Positions 1 through 6,928 of a stretch of DNA of 22,005 nucleotides are shown in pieces; the stretch's first letter is position 1, and every line of letters starts with the position of its first letter. The translations under genes and the position numbers were made by a program. Source of the stretch: JANNPJ01 sp031400005 (GTDB taxonomy: Bacteria; Actinomycetota; Actinomycetes; Actinomycetales; Kineosporiaceae); contig JANNPJ010000077.1 in the NCBI GenBank assembly GCA_031400005.1, positions 1 to 22,005 of the forward strand, written 5' to 3'. The notes under the pieces were generated by a model that saw only the letters and a program-made list of their open reading frames with translations, was not told where the DNA came from and did not search any database.

Positions 1-58
1 ATCATCAGGACCAGGCAAGGTCAGTCTCGAAGCACTGGCAATGGGAAAAGTCGTCGCG

Positions 59-64
59 TAGACT
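59..64 (+). promoter_or_regulatory. -10 hexamer TAGACT, HAD phosphatase gene
   Basis: TAGACT fits the actinobacterial housekeeping -10 pattern TANNNT and ends 6 nt before the ATG at 71, so transcription would start at the A of the start codon and the mRNA would be leaderless. A 4-of-6 -35 match (CTGGCA, 35-40) lies 18 bp upstream. No Shine-Dalgarno sequence precedes the ATG. Sequence inference only. Confidence 0.5.
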
Positions 65-70
65 CTGCCC

Positions 71-895
71 ATGCCGGACGGTGAGATCCGAATGGCGGAG
101 ACCAGAACTCCGCGTCCGCCACCCGGTGATCCCACCGCGGCGGCTTTTTTCGATGTCGACAACACCATCGTTCGCGGTGCCTCGATCTTCCATCTCGCCC
201 GCGGCCTGTATCGACGCGACTTCCTGACAATGCGTGACATCGCCCGGTTCGCCCTCCAGCAGGCGCGGTTCGTCGCCATCGGCGAGCACCTCGACACGGT
301 CGCCGACATCCAGACCCGAGCACTGACGTTCATCGCCGGGCGCTCGGTGGCCGAGATGCGCGCGGTCGGCGAGGAAGTGTTCGACGAGGTGCTGGCGGAC
401 AAAATCTGGCCCGGCACGCTGGCACTGGCCCGGATGCATGAGGACGCCGGACAGCGGGTCTGGCTGGTCACCGCCACCCCGGTGGAGGTGGCGCAGGTCA
501 TCGCCGACCGGCTCGGGCTGTACGGCGCGCTGGGCACGGTGTCCGAGCACGTCGACGGCCTCTACACCGGCCAGCTGGTCGGCGCCGCGATGCATGGCCA
601 GGCGAAGGCCGAGGCAGTCGCGGCCCTGGCCGACCGTGAAGGACTGGCGCTGCGCCGGTGTGCCGCCTACAGCGACTCGTCCAACGACATCCCCTTGCTG
701 TCGCTGGTCGGCCATCCAGTGGCGATCAACCCGGACAGCAAGCTGCGCGCACATGCCCGGGCCAACGGCTGGCAAGTGCACGACTATCGAACCAAGCGGA
801 AGGCCGCCAAGATCGGATTGCCGTCCGCAGCCGCCGGTGTGGTCGCCGGCGCAGCAGTCGGGGCCTTCGCTGCGAATCGTCGACACCGTCACTGA
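71..895 (+). CDS. HAD-IB family phosphatase, SerB1-like
   Basis: 274-residue HAD-superfamily hydrolase of subfamily IB, the group that includes phosphoserine phosphatase-like enzymes. Motif I is DVDNT (nucleophile D28, acid/base D30). Motif II is LVTAT near residues 132-136. The motif III lysine is probably K179, and motif IV is DSSND at 202-206. Residues about 250-268 form an Ala/Val/Gly-rich hydrophobic segment followed by RRHRH, which could be a C-terminal membrane anchor. The start at 71 is favoured by the TAGACT hexamer 6 nt upstream; an in-frame ATG at 92 is the alternative. Mycobacterial serB1 homologues sit in the same neighbourhood with the same C-terminal hydrophobic tail (from memory). 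The substrate cannot be told: members of this group act on phosphoserine or on lipid or sugar phosphates. Confidence 0.85.
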   Translation: MPDGEIRMAETRTPRPPPGDPTAAAFFDVDNTIVRGASIFHLARGLYRRDFLTMRDIARFALQQARFVAIGEHLDTVADIQTRALTFIAGRSVAEMRAVGEEVFDEVLADKIWPGTLALARMHEDAGQRVWLVTATPVEVAQVIADRLGLYGALGTVSEHVDGLYTGQLVGAAMHGQAKAEAVAALADREGLALRRCAAYSDSSNDIPLLSLVGHPVAINPDSKLRAHARANGWQVHDYRTKRKAAKIGLPSAAAGVVAGAAVGAFAANRRHRH

Positions 896-977
896 AGCTT
901 GAGCTGCCCTCTCACCGCGCTGATACACCGCTCTTGCTGCTTTCGTCCCAGACCGGTCCCATGCGACCCTCTCTGCT

Positions 978-2453
978 ATGACACGAGCGGGTACTGGCCG
1001 GGCAGGCTTCAGGTGGGCGCCGTTGCGGGCGGTCAGCGCGGTCGGGGTATCGGCCCTGGCGGCGGGCACGCTGTTGCTACCGGCCCCGGCGTCCGCCTCC
1101 CCCACGGCCATCCCCACGCCGGTTTCCGCCGGCGTTTCCGGTGGAGTTCCTGGCAGCACCGGCGGCGGGGACAGGTATTTCCCCAAGGCGGGCAACGGCG
1201 GTTACGACGTCCGACATTACGACCTTCGCCTGAAGTACCGGCCCGCCACCCGGGCCCTGACCGCGACCGCTCGGGTCAGCGCCACCGCCAAGGTCACGCT
1301 CCGCAGCTTCAGCCTGGATCTGCGGAAACTGCGGGTCAGCGGGGTGACGGTGAACGGCCACAAAGCCGGTTTCCGGCATGCCCGCGGCGAACTGGTGATC
1401 ACCCCGAAATCGGCGCTACCGGCTGGCCAGCGGTTCACCGCCAAGATCACCTACACCGGCACCATGGGCAAGCCGGAGGACAACACCGGCGCACCCTATG
1501 GCTGGTTCTCCACCCCGGACGGCGCCCTCGTCGCGAATGAGCCCGAAGGCGCCTCCACCTGGTACCCGGTCAACGATGTCCCCTACGACAAGGCGTCCTA
1601 CCGGTTCACCGTGACCGTCCCCAAGGGCACCGTCGCGGTCGGCAACGGCCTTCTGACCTCAACCCGGACGAAGGGCGCCTGGAAGACGTTCCGCTGGGTC
1701 GCGAAGGACGTTCAGGCCAGCTACCTGACGATGGTCGCGACCGGGAACTACACCCTGACGACGAAGCGGACGGCGGACGGGCTGCCGATCATCAACGCGG
1801 TCGACAAGGACCTGTCGGTGAAGGACAAGGCCGCGGCCAAGACGGTGCTGGCGCTGCAGCCGAAGATGCTCAGGTTCTTCACCACGCTGTTCGGCCCGTA
1901 CCCGTTCGGCTCGTTCGGTGCGGTGATCGACGATGACTCGGTCGGTTACGCGCTGGAGAACCAGACCCGGCCGATCTACTCCGGCGTCCCCAGCGAGGTC
2001 ACGGTGGCCCATGAACTGGCCCACCAGTGGTTCGGCAACAGCGTCACCCTGCGGCGTTGGCGGGACATCTGGCTGAACGAGGGTTTCGCCACCTACGCGG
2101 AATGGCTCTGGCAGGAGGAGCGCGGCAAACCCGGCCCGCAGGCCAGCTTCGACAGCCTCTACGCCACCGGTGCCGGCAAGAGCTTCTGGGCCTCGAAACC
2201 GGGTGACCCGGGCGCCAAGGCCATGTTCGAGGACCCGGTGTACAACCGCGGCGCCATGGCCCTGCACGCGCTCCGGCTGACGATCGGCGACGACGCCTTC
2301 TTCACCGTGCTCCGGCGCTGGGCGCAGGACAACCGCAACGGTGTGGTCAGCACGGCCGACCTGATCGCGCTGTCCGAAGAGGTCTCCGGCCGGCAACTGG
2401 ACGACCTGTTCACCGCCTGGGTCTACACCCCTAGCAAGCCAGCCCGCCCGTAA
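978..2453 (+). CDS. secreted M1 family zinc metallopeptidase
   Basis: 491-residue aminopeptidase-like protein. The N-terminus is a classical signal peptide: basic start, hydrophobic stretch at about 17-36 and an Ala-X-Ala-type site near ASA at 38-40. The zinc motif HELAH is at 345-349 and the third ligand is E368 in WLNEGF. The transition-state tyrosine is probably Y422 in VYNRG. The GxMEN substrate motif is replaced by GYALEN at 324-329, with the key Glu and Asn kept. At 491 residues it is much shorter than PepN-type enzymes (about 850), so it has the N-terminal beta domain and catalytic domain but lacks the large C-terminal helical domain. It probably acts outside the cytoplasm. There is no obvious Shine-Dalgarno or TANNNT element at the expected place, so the start is less certain than the gene. 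The stop lies in a tandem 19-bp repeat. Confidence 0.9.
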   Translation: MTRAGTGRAGFRWAPLRAVSAVGVSALAAGTLLLPAPASASPTAIPTPVSAGVSGGVPGSTGGGDRYFPKAGNGGYDVRHYDLRLKYRPATRALTATARVSATAKVTLRSFSLDLRKLRVSGVTVNGHKAGFRHARGELVITPKSALPAGQRFTAKITYTGTMGKPEDNTGAPYGWFSTPDGALVANEPEGASTWYPVNDVPYDKASYRFTVTVPKGTVAVGNGLLTSTRTKGAWKTFRWVAKDVQASYLTMVATGNYTLTTKRTADGLPIINAVDKDLSVKDKAAAKTVLALQPKMLRFFTTLFGPYPFGSFGAVIDDDSVGYALENQTRPIYSGVPSEVTVAHELAHQWFGNSVTLRRWRDIWLNEGFATYAEWLWQEERGKPGPQASFDSLYATGAGKSFWASKPGDPGAKAMFEDPVYNRGAMALHALRLTIGDDAFFTVLRRWAQDNRNGVVSTADLIALSEEVSGRQLDDLFTAWVYTPSKPARP

Positions 2454-2488
2454 CTTCAGAAGAAGATCGTAACGTCAGAAGAAGATCG
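2451..2488. repeat. tandem 19-bp duplication at convergent stop codons
   Basis: 2451-2469 (TAACTTCAGAAGAAGATCG) and 2470-2488 (TAACGTCAGAAGAAGATCG) are adjacent direct repeats with one mismatch. Copy 1 supplies the TAA of the peptidase gene. Copy 2 contains, on the other strand, the TGA and last codons (RSIFF) of the acyltransferase gene. Only 21 bp separate the two converging genes, so the repeat makes up essentially the whole junction. Confidence 0.9.
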
Positions 2489-3782
2489 AGCGACGCTGGA
2501 CGAGGAGCGAGTAGAGGGTCTGCTGGATGCTTTGGCGGATCTGGTCGGTCAGGTCGAAGACCAGCATCGGGTCCTCGGCCGCTCCCTGGTCGTAGTCATC
2601 GGTGGCCACCGGCGGCCCGAACTCGATCAGCCACTTGCTCGGCAGCGGGATCGCCCCCAGTGGGCCGAGCAACGGGAAGAACGGCGTGATCGGCAAGTAG
2701 GGCAGGCCGAGCAGCCGAGCCAGGGACGGCACGTTGCCGATGATCGGGTAGATCTCCTCGGCACCGACGATGGAGCAGGGCACGATCGGGGTGCCGGTCC
2801 GCAGTGCCGCCGAGACGAACCCGCCCCGGCCAAACCGCTGTAACTTGTAGCGCTCGGTGAATGGCTTGCCGATTCCCTTGAAGCCCTCCGGCCAGACCCC
2901 GACCAGGTGACCGTCGGACAACAACCGCTCGGCGTCCGGATTGCTGGCCAGCGTTGCCCCGGACCGGCGCGCAAGCCCGGCCAGAAACGGCGTCTGGAAC
3001 ACCAGATCGGCGCCGAGGGTGCGCAAGAACCGGTGCTCAGGGTGCTCTTCGTGCACCGCGACGGCCGTCATCAGCGCATCCATCGGAACCGCACCGGAGT
3101 GATTGGCCACGATCAGCGCGCCGCCGGTGCGGGGGAGATTCTCGATCCCGCGTACCTCGACCCGGAACCAGTGTCGATACAGCGGCCGCAACAGCAGCAG
3201 CGGCACAGCCTCGGCGAATTCCGCATCGAAGCCGAAACTGTCGAGTTCGTAGTCGCCGGTCAGTCGCCGTCCCAGGAAGCGCAGCACGGCCGCGACCCTG
3301 GCCTCGACCTCGGCCGGGCGAGCCCGGCTGGTCACCGCCTCGAGCAGGGCCTCACCGGCCTGCAACAGCAACGCCCTGGCGATCGAATGCTGACCACCGA
3401 GGGGTACCGCCTCATCACCCGGCGGAATCAGCGGCTCCAACCGCTCCGGCTGCGGCACGTCAACCCGCTCCGGCTCCGGCCGCTGCGTCGCCTTCTTCGC
3501 CGCAGCCTTCTTCGCTGGAGCCTTCTTCGCTGGCGGCTTCGCTACGGCGGCCCTTTTCGCTGGAGCCTTCTTCGCCGGGGCTTTCTTCGCCACTTGCTCG
3601 GTCGGCTGGGCTTGCTCGGTCGACTGGGCTTGCTCGGTCGGCTGGGCGTTGAGCAGGGGGGTGGTCCGGCGACGTCGCCGGGCCCGTTCGTCCGAGGCTC
3701 GGTCGGCGCCGAGCAGCACGGAACGGGCTCCCTGCGTCCGAGGCCGGTCACCATCCATGGAGATCACTTTGGCATCGGTCAT
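2475..3782 (-). CDS. PlsC-like lysophospholipid acyltransferase with Lys/Ala-rich N-terminus
   Basis: 435-residue acyltransferase of the glycerolipid PlsC/LPLAT superfamily. The catalytic block is NHSGAVPMD (H228, D235), with six residues between His and Asp rather than the classical four. I recall NHxGxxPxD-type blocks in mycobacterial Rv0502-like relatives. WPEG at 297-300 matches the FPEG substrate motif, and TPIVPCSIVG at 331-340 matches the last conserved block. Expected role: acyl transfer from acyl-CoA to a lysophospholipid or other lipid alcohol at the cytoplasmic membrane. The first 125 residues are outside the catalytic domain: three TEQAQ(P/S) repeats at about 48-62 and an (A)PAKKA-rich basic stretch at about 65-99 resembling a histone H1 tail. 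The start ATG overlaps the SDR stop by 4 bp, so the two are translationally coupled. The acyl acceptor is unknown. Confidence 0.85.
   Translation of the reverse strand: MTDAKVISMDGDRPRTQGARSVLLGADRASDERARRRRRTTPLLNAQPTEQAQSTEQAQPTEQVAKKAPAKKAPAKRAAVAKPPAKKAPAKKAAAKKATQRPEPERVDVPQPERLEPLIPPGDEAVPLGGQHSIARALLLQAGEALLEAVTSRARPAEVEARVAAVLRFLGRRLTGDYELDSFGFDAEFAEAVPLLLLRPLYRHWFRVEVRGIENLPRTGGALIVANHSGAVPMDALMTAVAVHEEHPEHRFLRTLGADLVFQTPFLAGLARRSGATLASNPDAERLLSDGHLVGVWPEGFKGIGKPFTERYKLQRFGRGGFVSAALRTGTPIVPCSIVGAEEIYPIIGNVPSLARLLGLPYLPITPFFPLLGPLGAIPLPSKWLIEFGPPVATDDYDQGAAEDPMLVFDLTDQIRQSIQQTLYSLLVQRRSIFF
3487..3592 (-). repeat. degenerate codon repeat encoding the PAKKA tract
   Basis: Imperfect repeats built on CTTCTTCGC(T/C)GG (plus strand) encode the Lys/Ala/Pro-rich tract of the acyltransferase, residues about 65-99. 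The boundaries are approximate because the copies are degenerate. Confidence 0.7.
3593..3646 (-). repeat. three tandem 18-bp repeats encoding TEQAQ(P/S)
   Basis: Three adjacent copies of CTTGCTCGGTCGGCTGGG (plus strand) at 3593-3610, 3611-3628 (one G-to-A change) and 3629-3646. Each encodes a six-residue unit of the acyltransferase N-terminus. In-frame tandem repeats of this sort can change copy number without breaking the frame. Confidence 0.9.
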
Positions 3783-4810
3783 CGAGTCGACCTTTCCCTC
3801 GCCAACAGGCTTGCCACCCGTTGCTCGACGCCATGGATCACCTGCGGCGAGAGCGGGCCGGTCAGTCGTCGAGTGCGGACCAAGTCCAGGAAGGCCTCCC
3901 GGGTGCTGAACTGCGGAATCAGGCCGAGCACCGAACGCATCCGGGTGGTATCCAGGCCGCGGCCGTAGCTGAGGTAGCGGATCTGTTCCGGGGAGAAGTC
4001 GGTGAGCCCACTCCCGCGATACAGCATCCGGACCGCCCCGCCAAGCATCGGCGGTACCGGAACCGTCGGCCGACCCGCAAACCTGGCTGCCTGACCGAGG
4101 CTGATCACGCCGTCACCGGCCACGTTCACCACCCCGGAGACGTCCCGCAGAGTGGCCAACCGGAGCGCCTCGAGGCTGTCGTCCTCATGCAGGAACTGCA
4201 GTCGTGGGTCGAAGCCGAGCACGGTGGGAATCACCGGAAGGGAGAAATAGTCGGTCATCGGGGTACGGATCCCGGGGCCGACCAGATTGGCCAACCGCAG
4301 GGTGACGACGTCGATGTCGGGTCGGCGGCGACTGAAGCCGCGAACGTACCCCTCGACCTCGACGGAGTCCTTGCCCCAGCCACTGCGTGGCGGAACCTTG
4401 CCGACCAGATCCTCGGAGAACAGAGCCGGGTCGCGCGGACTGCTGCCGTACACGGCGGAGGTCGACTTCACCACCAGCCGACGCAGGCTCGGCGAGCGCT
4501 GGCACGCAGCCAGCAGCTGCATGGTGCCGATGACGTTGATCTCTTTCATAGAGACCCGGCCACCGGCGCCCATCGGGGTGGCAATGACGCTCATATGAAC
4601 GACGGTGTCCACACCGGCGTGCTCGATGATCCGGCCGATCACCGGGTTTCGGATATCGGCGCGAACGAATCCGGTCGACCCGATGTCGTGCGGCGGCGGA
4701 ATCACATCGACGCCGATCACCCGCTCGACCTCGGGGTCGCCGGACAGCAGTTTGGCAAAGCGACCACCGAGGTAACGAGAGACACCGGTGACCAGTACTA
4801 CGCGTCCCAT
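3779..4810 (-). CDS. NAD-dependent epimerase/dehydratase (extended SDR), GalE2-like
   Basis: 343-residue Rossmann-fold protein of the extended short-chain dehydrogenase/reductase class. The dinucleotide-binding loop is TGVSRYLGG at 8-16, followed by VDVI (34-37) and ADIRNP (51-56). The NVIGT segment is at 92-96 and the STSAVYG active-site strand is at 116-122. Where a Tyr-X3-Lys pair is expected the protein reads PRSGWGKDSVEVEGYV: the Lys is K147 but position 143 is Ser. The canonical catalytic tyrosine is therefore absent, and the reaction may differ from sugar epimerisation or be lost. A strong purine-rich ribosome site (GAGGGGGCG) precedes the ATG. The gene overlaps the downstream acyltransferase by 4 bp, the same pairing as Rv0501-Rv0502 (from memory). 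The substrate is unknown. Confidence 0.85.
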   Translation of the reverse strand: MGRVVLVTGVSRYLGGRFAKLLSGDPEVERVIGVDVIPPPHDIGSTGFVRADIRNPVIGRIIEHAGVDTVVHMSVIATPMGAGGRVSMKEINVIGTMQLLAACQRSPSLRRLVVKSTSAVYGSSPRDPALFSEDLVGKVPPRSGWGKDSVEVEGYVRGFSRRRPDIDVVTLRLANLVGPGIRTPMTDYFSLPVIPTVLGFDPRLQFLHEDDSLEALRLATLRDVSGVVNVAGDGVISLGQAARFAGRPTVPVPPMLGGAVRMLYRGSGLTDFSPEQIRYLSYGRGLDTTRMRSVLGLIPQFSTREAFLDLVRTRRLTGPLSPQVIHGVEQRVASLLARERSTR

Positions 4811-4845
4811 AGCGCCCCCTCGGGCCCCGCAGAGAAATGCGCGAT

Positions 4846-4872
4846 CGGCGGCCGGTGAAACACCGACCGCCG
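4846..4872. terminator. strong hairpin between bS22 and the SDR gene
   Basis: The left arm CGGCGGCCGGTG (4846-4857) and right arm CACCGACCGCCG (4861-4872) pair at 11 of 12 positions around an AAA loop. It begins 36 nt downstream of the bS22 stop on the minus strand and ends 35 nt before the SDR start. There is no U tract, as is common in actinobacteria. It is a likely terminator or attenuator limiting read-through from bS22 into the SDR-acyltransferase pair. Confidence 0.65.
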
Positions 4873-4907
4873 TCGTGCACTATGAGCCATAGCTCGCGGC
4901 AGCGTGG

Positions 4908-5006
4908 CTACTTCTTGTTACGACGCTGGTGACGCGTCTTGCGCAGCAGTTTGCGGTGCTTCTTCTTAGCCATCCGCTTGCGGCGCTTCTTGATGACGGA
5001 GCCCAC
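4908..5006 (-). CDS. 30S ribosomal protein bS22 (AURKAIP1/COX24 domain)
   Basis: 32-residue, very basic protein beginning GSVIKKRRKRM and ending QRRNKK, with a GTG start at 5006. GAGGA lies a few bases upstream as a ribosome site. It matches the small AURKAIP1/COX24-type protein that in mycobacteria is the extra small-subunit ribosomal protein bS22 (Rv0500B; from memory), where it binds 16S rRNA near the decoding region. About half its residues are Lys or Arg, as expected for an rRNA-buried peptide. Two stem-loops occupy the upstream spacer and a strong hairpin follows the stop, so the transcript may be separately controlled from its neighbours. An internal ATG (codon 12) would remove conserved residues and is unlikely to be the start. 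Confidence 0.93.
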   Translation of the reverse strand: MGSVIKKRRKRMAKKKHRKLLRKTRHQRRNKK

Positions 5007-5069
5007 GGGTCCTCGCAGTTCAGTTGGTCGTAACGCCCGCGACGGCCGCGCGGGATCTCGGTTCATCCG

Positions 5070-5089
5070 GCGCGGAAGCAGATCCGCGC
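5070..5089. other. inverted repeat upstream of bS22 (7-bp stem)
   Basis: GCGCGGA (5070-5076) and TCCGCGC (5083-5089) are perfectly complementary with a 6-nt loop. It sits in the 207-bp spacer between the HTH gene stop and the bS22 start, 63 nt before the bS22 GTG. It could be part of an HTH-gene terminator or a leader structure of bS22. Confidence 0.45.
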
Positions 5090-5098
5090 ACGCCTTAC

Positions 5099-5114
5099 CT
5101 AGGCCTCAGCCTAG
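5099..5114. other. inverted repeat CTAGGC/GCCTAG upstream of bS22
   Basis: CTAGGC CTCA GCCTAG is a perfect 6-bp stem with a 4-nt loop, 9 nt from the stem at 5070-5089. The pair forms a tandem stem-loop leader on the minus strand. Function unproven: terminator of the HTH gene or bS22 leader. Confidence 0.45.
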
Positions 5115-5213
5115 CGGGAGGCAGCCCGTATCGCGTACCGGCCACGGCCAGGACCCCGTCGTCACGGCCGTCCGGCGGCGATATCCCGCAAGATCCGATG
5201 ATCTCGGGCGACC

Positions 5214-5435
5214 TCAGGCGATGCCGGTCGAGCCCAGGTAGGAGTGCCGCAGGTAGTCCTGCACCGCTCGCTCAGGCACTCGGTACGACCGGCCAACCCG
5301 CATCGCGACCAGGTCACCGGCGTGCACCAACCGGTAGACGGTCATCTTGGACACCCGCATGATCACGGCCACCTCGGCGACGGTAAGAAAGCGAACTTCG
5401 AAATCTCCCCTGGGTAGGGGTCGCACTACAGACAT
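5214..5435 (-). CDS. small helix-turn-helix DNA-binding protein (excisionase/MerR type)
   Basis: 73-residue protein. Residues about 16-62 form the winged-helix excisionase-family domain: FLTVAEVAVIMRVSKMTVYRLVHAGDL is the helix-turn-helix and RVGRSYRVPERAVQDYL the wing and last helix. The start at 5435 is chosen because GAGGAG lies about 9 nt upstream and because the domain begins soon after; a longer in-frame ORF to 5513 adds an unconserved, low-complexity head. Proteins of this type (Rv0500A in mycobacteria, from memory) are almost always encoded next to bS22, as here. It is not evidence of a phage: the family is chromosomal and conserved in actinobacteria. The target is unknown; an inverted repeat at 5461-5480, 26 bp before its start, is a candidate autoregulatory site. 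Confidence 0.85.
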   Translation of the reverse strand: MSVVRPLPRGDFEVRFLTVAEVAVIMRVSKMTVYRLVHAGDLVAMRVGRSYRVPERAVQDYLRHSYLGSTGIA

Positions 5436-5460
5436 GGCAGATGTCTCCTCAGCTCGGTCG

Positions 5461-5480
5461 GACGATCCGTGCGGATCGTC
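5461..5480. promoter_or_regulatory. 20-bp inverted repeat upstream of the HTH gene
   Basis: GACGATCCG (5461-5469) and CGGATCGTC (5472-5480) are perfect inverted repeats around TG. The centre is 35 bp upstream of the HTH start codon, a usual position for an operator. Half-sites of 9 bp with near-zero spacing suit a dimeric regulator better than an RNA hairpin. Inference. Confidence 0.45.
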
Positions 5481-5636
5481 GGCTTCGGGCGGGCCCCCGG
5501 CAGCTCTTCTCATCGAGTGATTCCTCTCCGGATACGCTCAACAACGCCCTGTAATCACCATAGGTGTATCTGGGGAGGATGTGCGCGCAGTTCTGCGGAC
5601 TCCCCCGAACGAATGAGGAGATCTGCCGATGAGGTT

Positions 5637-5655
5637 CCGCAATTCCTGAATGCGG
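5637..5655. terminator. weak hairpin downstream of acuC
   Basis: CCGC and GCGG arms with an inner ATT/AAT stem and one bulged A lie about 40 nt past the acuC stop on the minus strand. A second small inverted repeat, AAAC-AGC-GTTT, lies between it and the stop at about 5660-5670. There is no U tract. The remainder of the 259-bp gap 5436-5694 shows no ORF of note. Confidence 0.3.
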
Positions 5656-5694
5656 GGCTAAACAGCGTTTCGTCGATCCGCTTCAGAAAACCCG

Positions 5695-6876
5695 TCAGTC
5701 GAACCAGGGATCCAATCCATGCAGCGGGAAGAGCGCCTTGCGGGTGGCCAGGACCGCGCGGTCGAGCGCGTCTGCGGGGTCGTACCCAGTGGTCCAGGTC
5801 CGGTAGTCGGCGCTCGCCCCGTCCGTCATCCGGCCCGGCGCCACCCGAGCGCAGCGACTTCGCACGTACTCGCGCCAGGCCTGCGGAACCTCAGTGGCCG
5901 GGTCGATCGGCCGGTGCGCCGCAATCGCGACCAGGTGCGCCCAGGCCCGTGGGACGACGTCCACCACCTCATACCCGCCGCCGCCGGTGGCCAGCCAACG
6001 GCCCTCGCAGAGTTCGTGAGCAAGGTCATGCAGCGCGGCGTACGACGTCCGCTGAGCGTCCAGAGACAGCGCCAGGTGCGCCAGCGGATCAAGCGTGTGA
6101 CTGTCACAGCCGTGCTGGGTGACCATGATCTGCGGACGGAAGGCCCGCAGCAGGCCCGGGACAGTGGCATCGAAGGCCCGCAGCCAACCGGCGTCCGCCG
6201 TTCCCGGCGGCAGAGCCACGTTGACGGCGGATCCCTCCGCCGCGGGCCCGCCGAGATCCGGCGGGAAACCGGTGCCGGGAAAGAGCGCCCGCCCGCTCTC
6301 GTGCAGCGAGATCGTCAGCACCCGGGGGTCGTCCCAGAACATCTGCTGGACGCCGTCACCATGGTGGACGTCGACATCCACGTAGGCGACCCGTTCGGCA
6401 CCGGCATCCAGCAGGGCGGCGATCGCCACGCCAATGTCGTTGTACACGCAGAAACCGCTGGCCAGCGCGGGCATCGCATGATGCAGCCCGCCGCAGAAGT
6501 TCACCGCATGGGCGGCCTGCCCGGCCCAGACGGCGAGCGCGGCGTCCCGGCTGGCGGCCGCAATCCGGGCGCTGGCCTCATGCATCCCGGCGAAGGCCGG
6601 GGTATCGGGCGTACCCAGGCCGTACCTCTGGTCGGCCGAGAACGGATCCTTAGAGGCGTGCCGGACCGCGGTCACGTAGGCCGGGTCATGAACCGTCTGG
6701 AGAACCTCGTCGGATGCCGGTTCGGCACTCACCACTCGGACCCCGGGCTCGCTCAGCAGCCCGAGATCACGGATCAGCCGGGCGGTGAGCTCCAGCCTGA
6801 TCGGTGCCATCGGGTGCCCAGCACCGAAGTCGTACGCGCCGAACGCATCGTCCCAGACCAGCCTGAGGGCATCCAC
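5695..6876 (-). CDS. acuC: AcuC-type histone-deacetylase family protein
   Basis: 393-residue class I-like zinc deacetylase, the bacterial AcuC family that removes acyl groups from acetyl-CoA synthetase and other lysines. The His pair is HH at 132-133 (GGLHHAMP). DVDVHHGDG gives zinc ligands D169 and H171, and the second zinc Asp is D263 in QHGCDSHTLDPL. The catalytic Tyr is Y302 in GGGGYEVVD. The reading frame is open far upstream of 6876, but that part is antisense to the next gene's coding region. The GTG at 6876 is preferred: the conserved protein begins there, the length fits the family, and the hexamer TACGGT lies exactly 6 nt upstream, predicting a leaderless mRNA. It is divergent from the potassium uptake pair with 52 bp between starts. 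Confidence 0.9.
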   Translation of the reverse strand: MDALRLVWDDAFGAYDFGAGHPMAPIRLELTARLIRDLGLLSEPGVRVVSAEPASDEVLQTVHDPAYVTAVRHASKDPFSADQRYGLGTPDTPAFAGMHEASARIAAASRDAALAVWAGQAAHAVNFCGGLHHAMPALASGFCVYNDIGVAIAALLDAGAERVAYVDVDVHHGDGVQQMFWDDPRVLTISLHESGRALFPGTGFPPDLGGPAAEGSAVNVALPPGTADAGWLRAFDATVPGLLRAFRPQIMVTQHGCDSHTLDPLAHLALSLDAQRTSYAALHDLAHELCEGRWLATGGGGYEVVDVVPRAWAHLVAIAAHRPIDPATEVPQAWREYVRSRCARVAPGRMTDGASADYRTWTTGYDPADALDRAVLATRKALFPLHGLDPWFD

Positions 6877-6882
6877 GCGCCA

Positions 6883-6888
6883 ACCGTA
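6883..6888 (-). promoter_or_regulatory. -10 hexamer TACGGT, acuC
   Basis: On the minus strand TACGGT is followed by 6 nt and then the GTG at 6876. It fits TANNNT and predicts transcription starting at the first base of the start codon. No clear -35 is seen. Confidence 0.45.
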
Positions 6889-6900
6889 ACCGCTGGCCGC

Positions 6901-6912
6901 GCGTTGAAACGC
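6901..6912. promoter_or_regulatory. inverted repeat GCGTT-GA-AACGC in divergent promoter
   Basis: GCGTTGAAACGC has perfect 5-bp arms. It lies in the middle of the 52-bp region between the acuC and potassium-uptake starts, and TTGAAA inside it resembles a -35 for the rightward genes. A candidate operator; short, so chance is possible. Confidence 0.35.
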
Positions 6913-6928
6913 CCAGACGTGGCAGAGT

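Noticed and set aside
896..977. Promoter or small RNA between the HAD and peptidase genes
   Set aside because: No TANNNT at the usual distance, no -35/-10 pair and no hairpin; only an isolated AAGCTT palindrome.
5..1195. 396-residue open frame on the minus strand
   Set aside because: Shadow of the HAD phosphatase gene in GC-rich DNA; Arg/Gly/His-rich translation without motifs.
3487..3646. CRISPR-like or mobile repeat array
   Set aside because: Repeats are in frame, contiguous without spacers and explained by low-complexity protein sequence.
2907..3968. 353-residue open frame on the plus strand
   Set aside because: Antisense to the acyltransferase and SDR genes; repetitive LRR/RSL composition is a mirror of the PAKKA codons.
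3821..4858. 345-residue open frame on the plus strand
   Set aside because: Complete shadow of the SDR gene; no recognisable domain.
5214..5435. Prophage excisionase
   Set aside because: No integrase, att repeats or phage genes nearby, and pairing with bS22 is typical of the conserved chromosomal gene.
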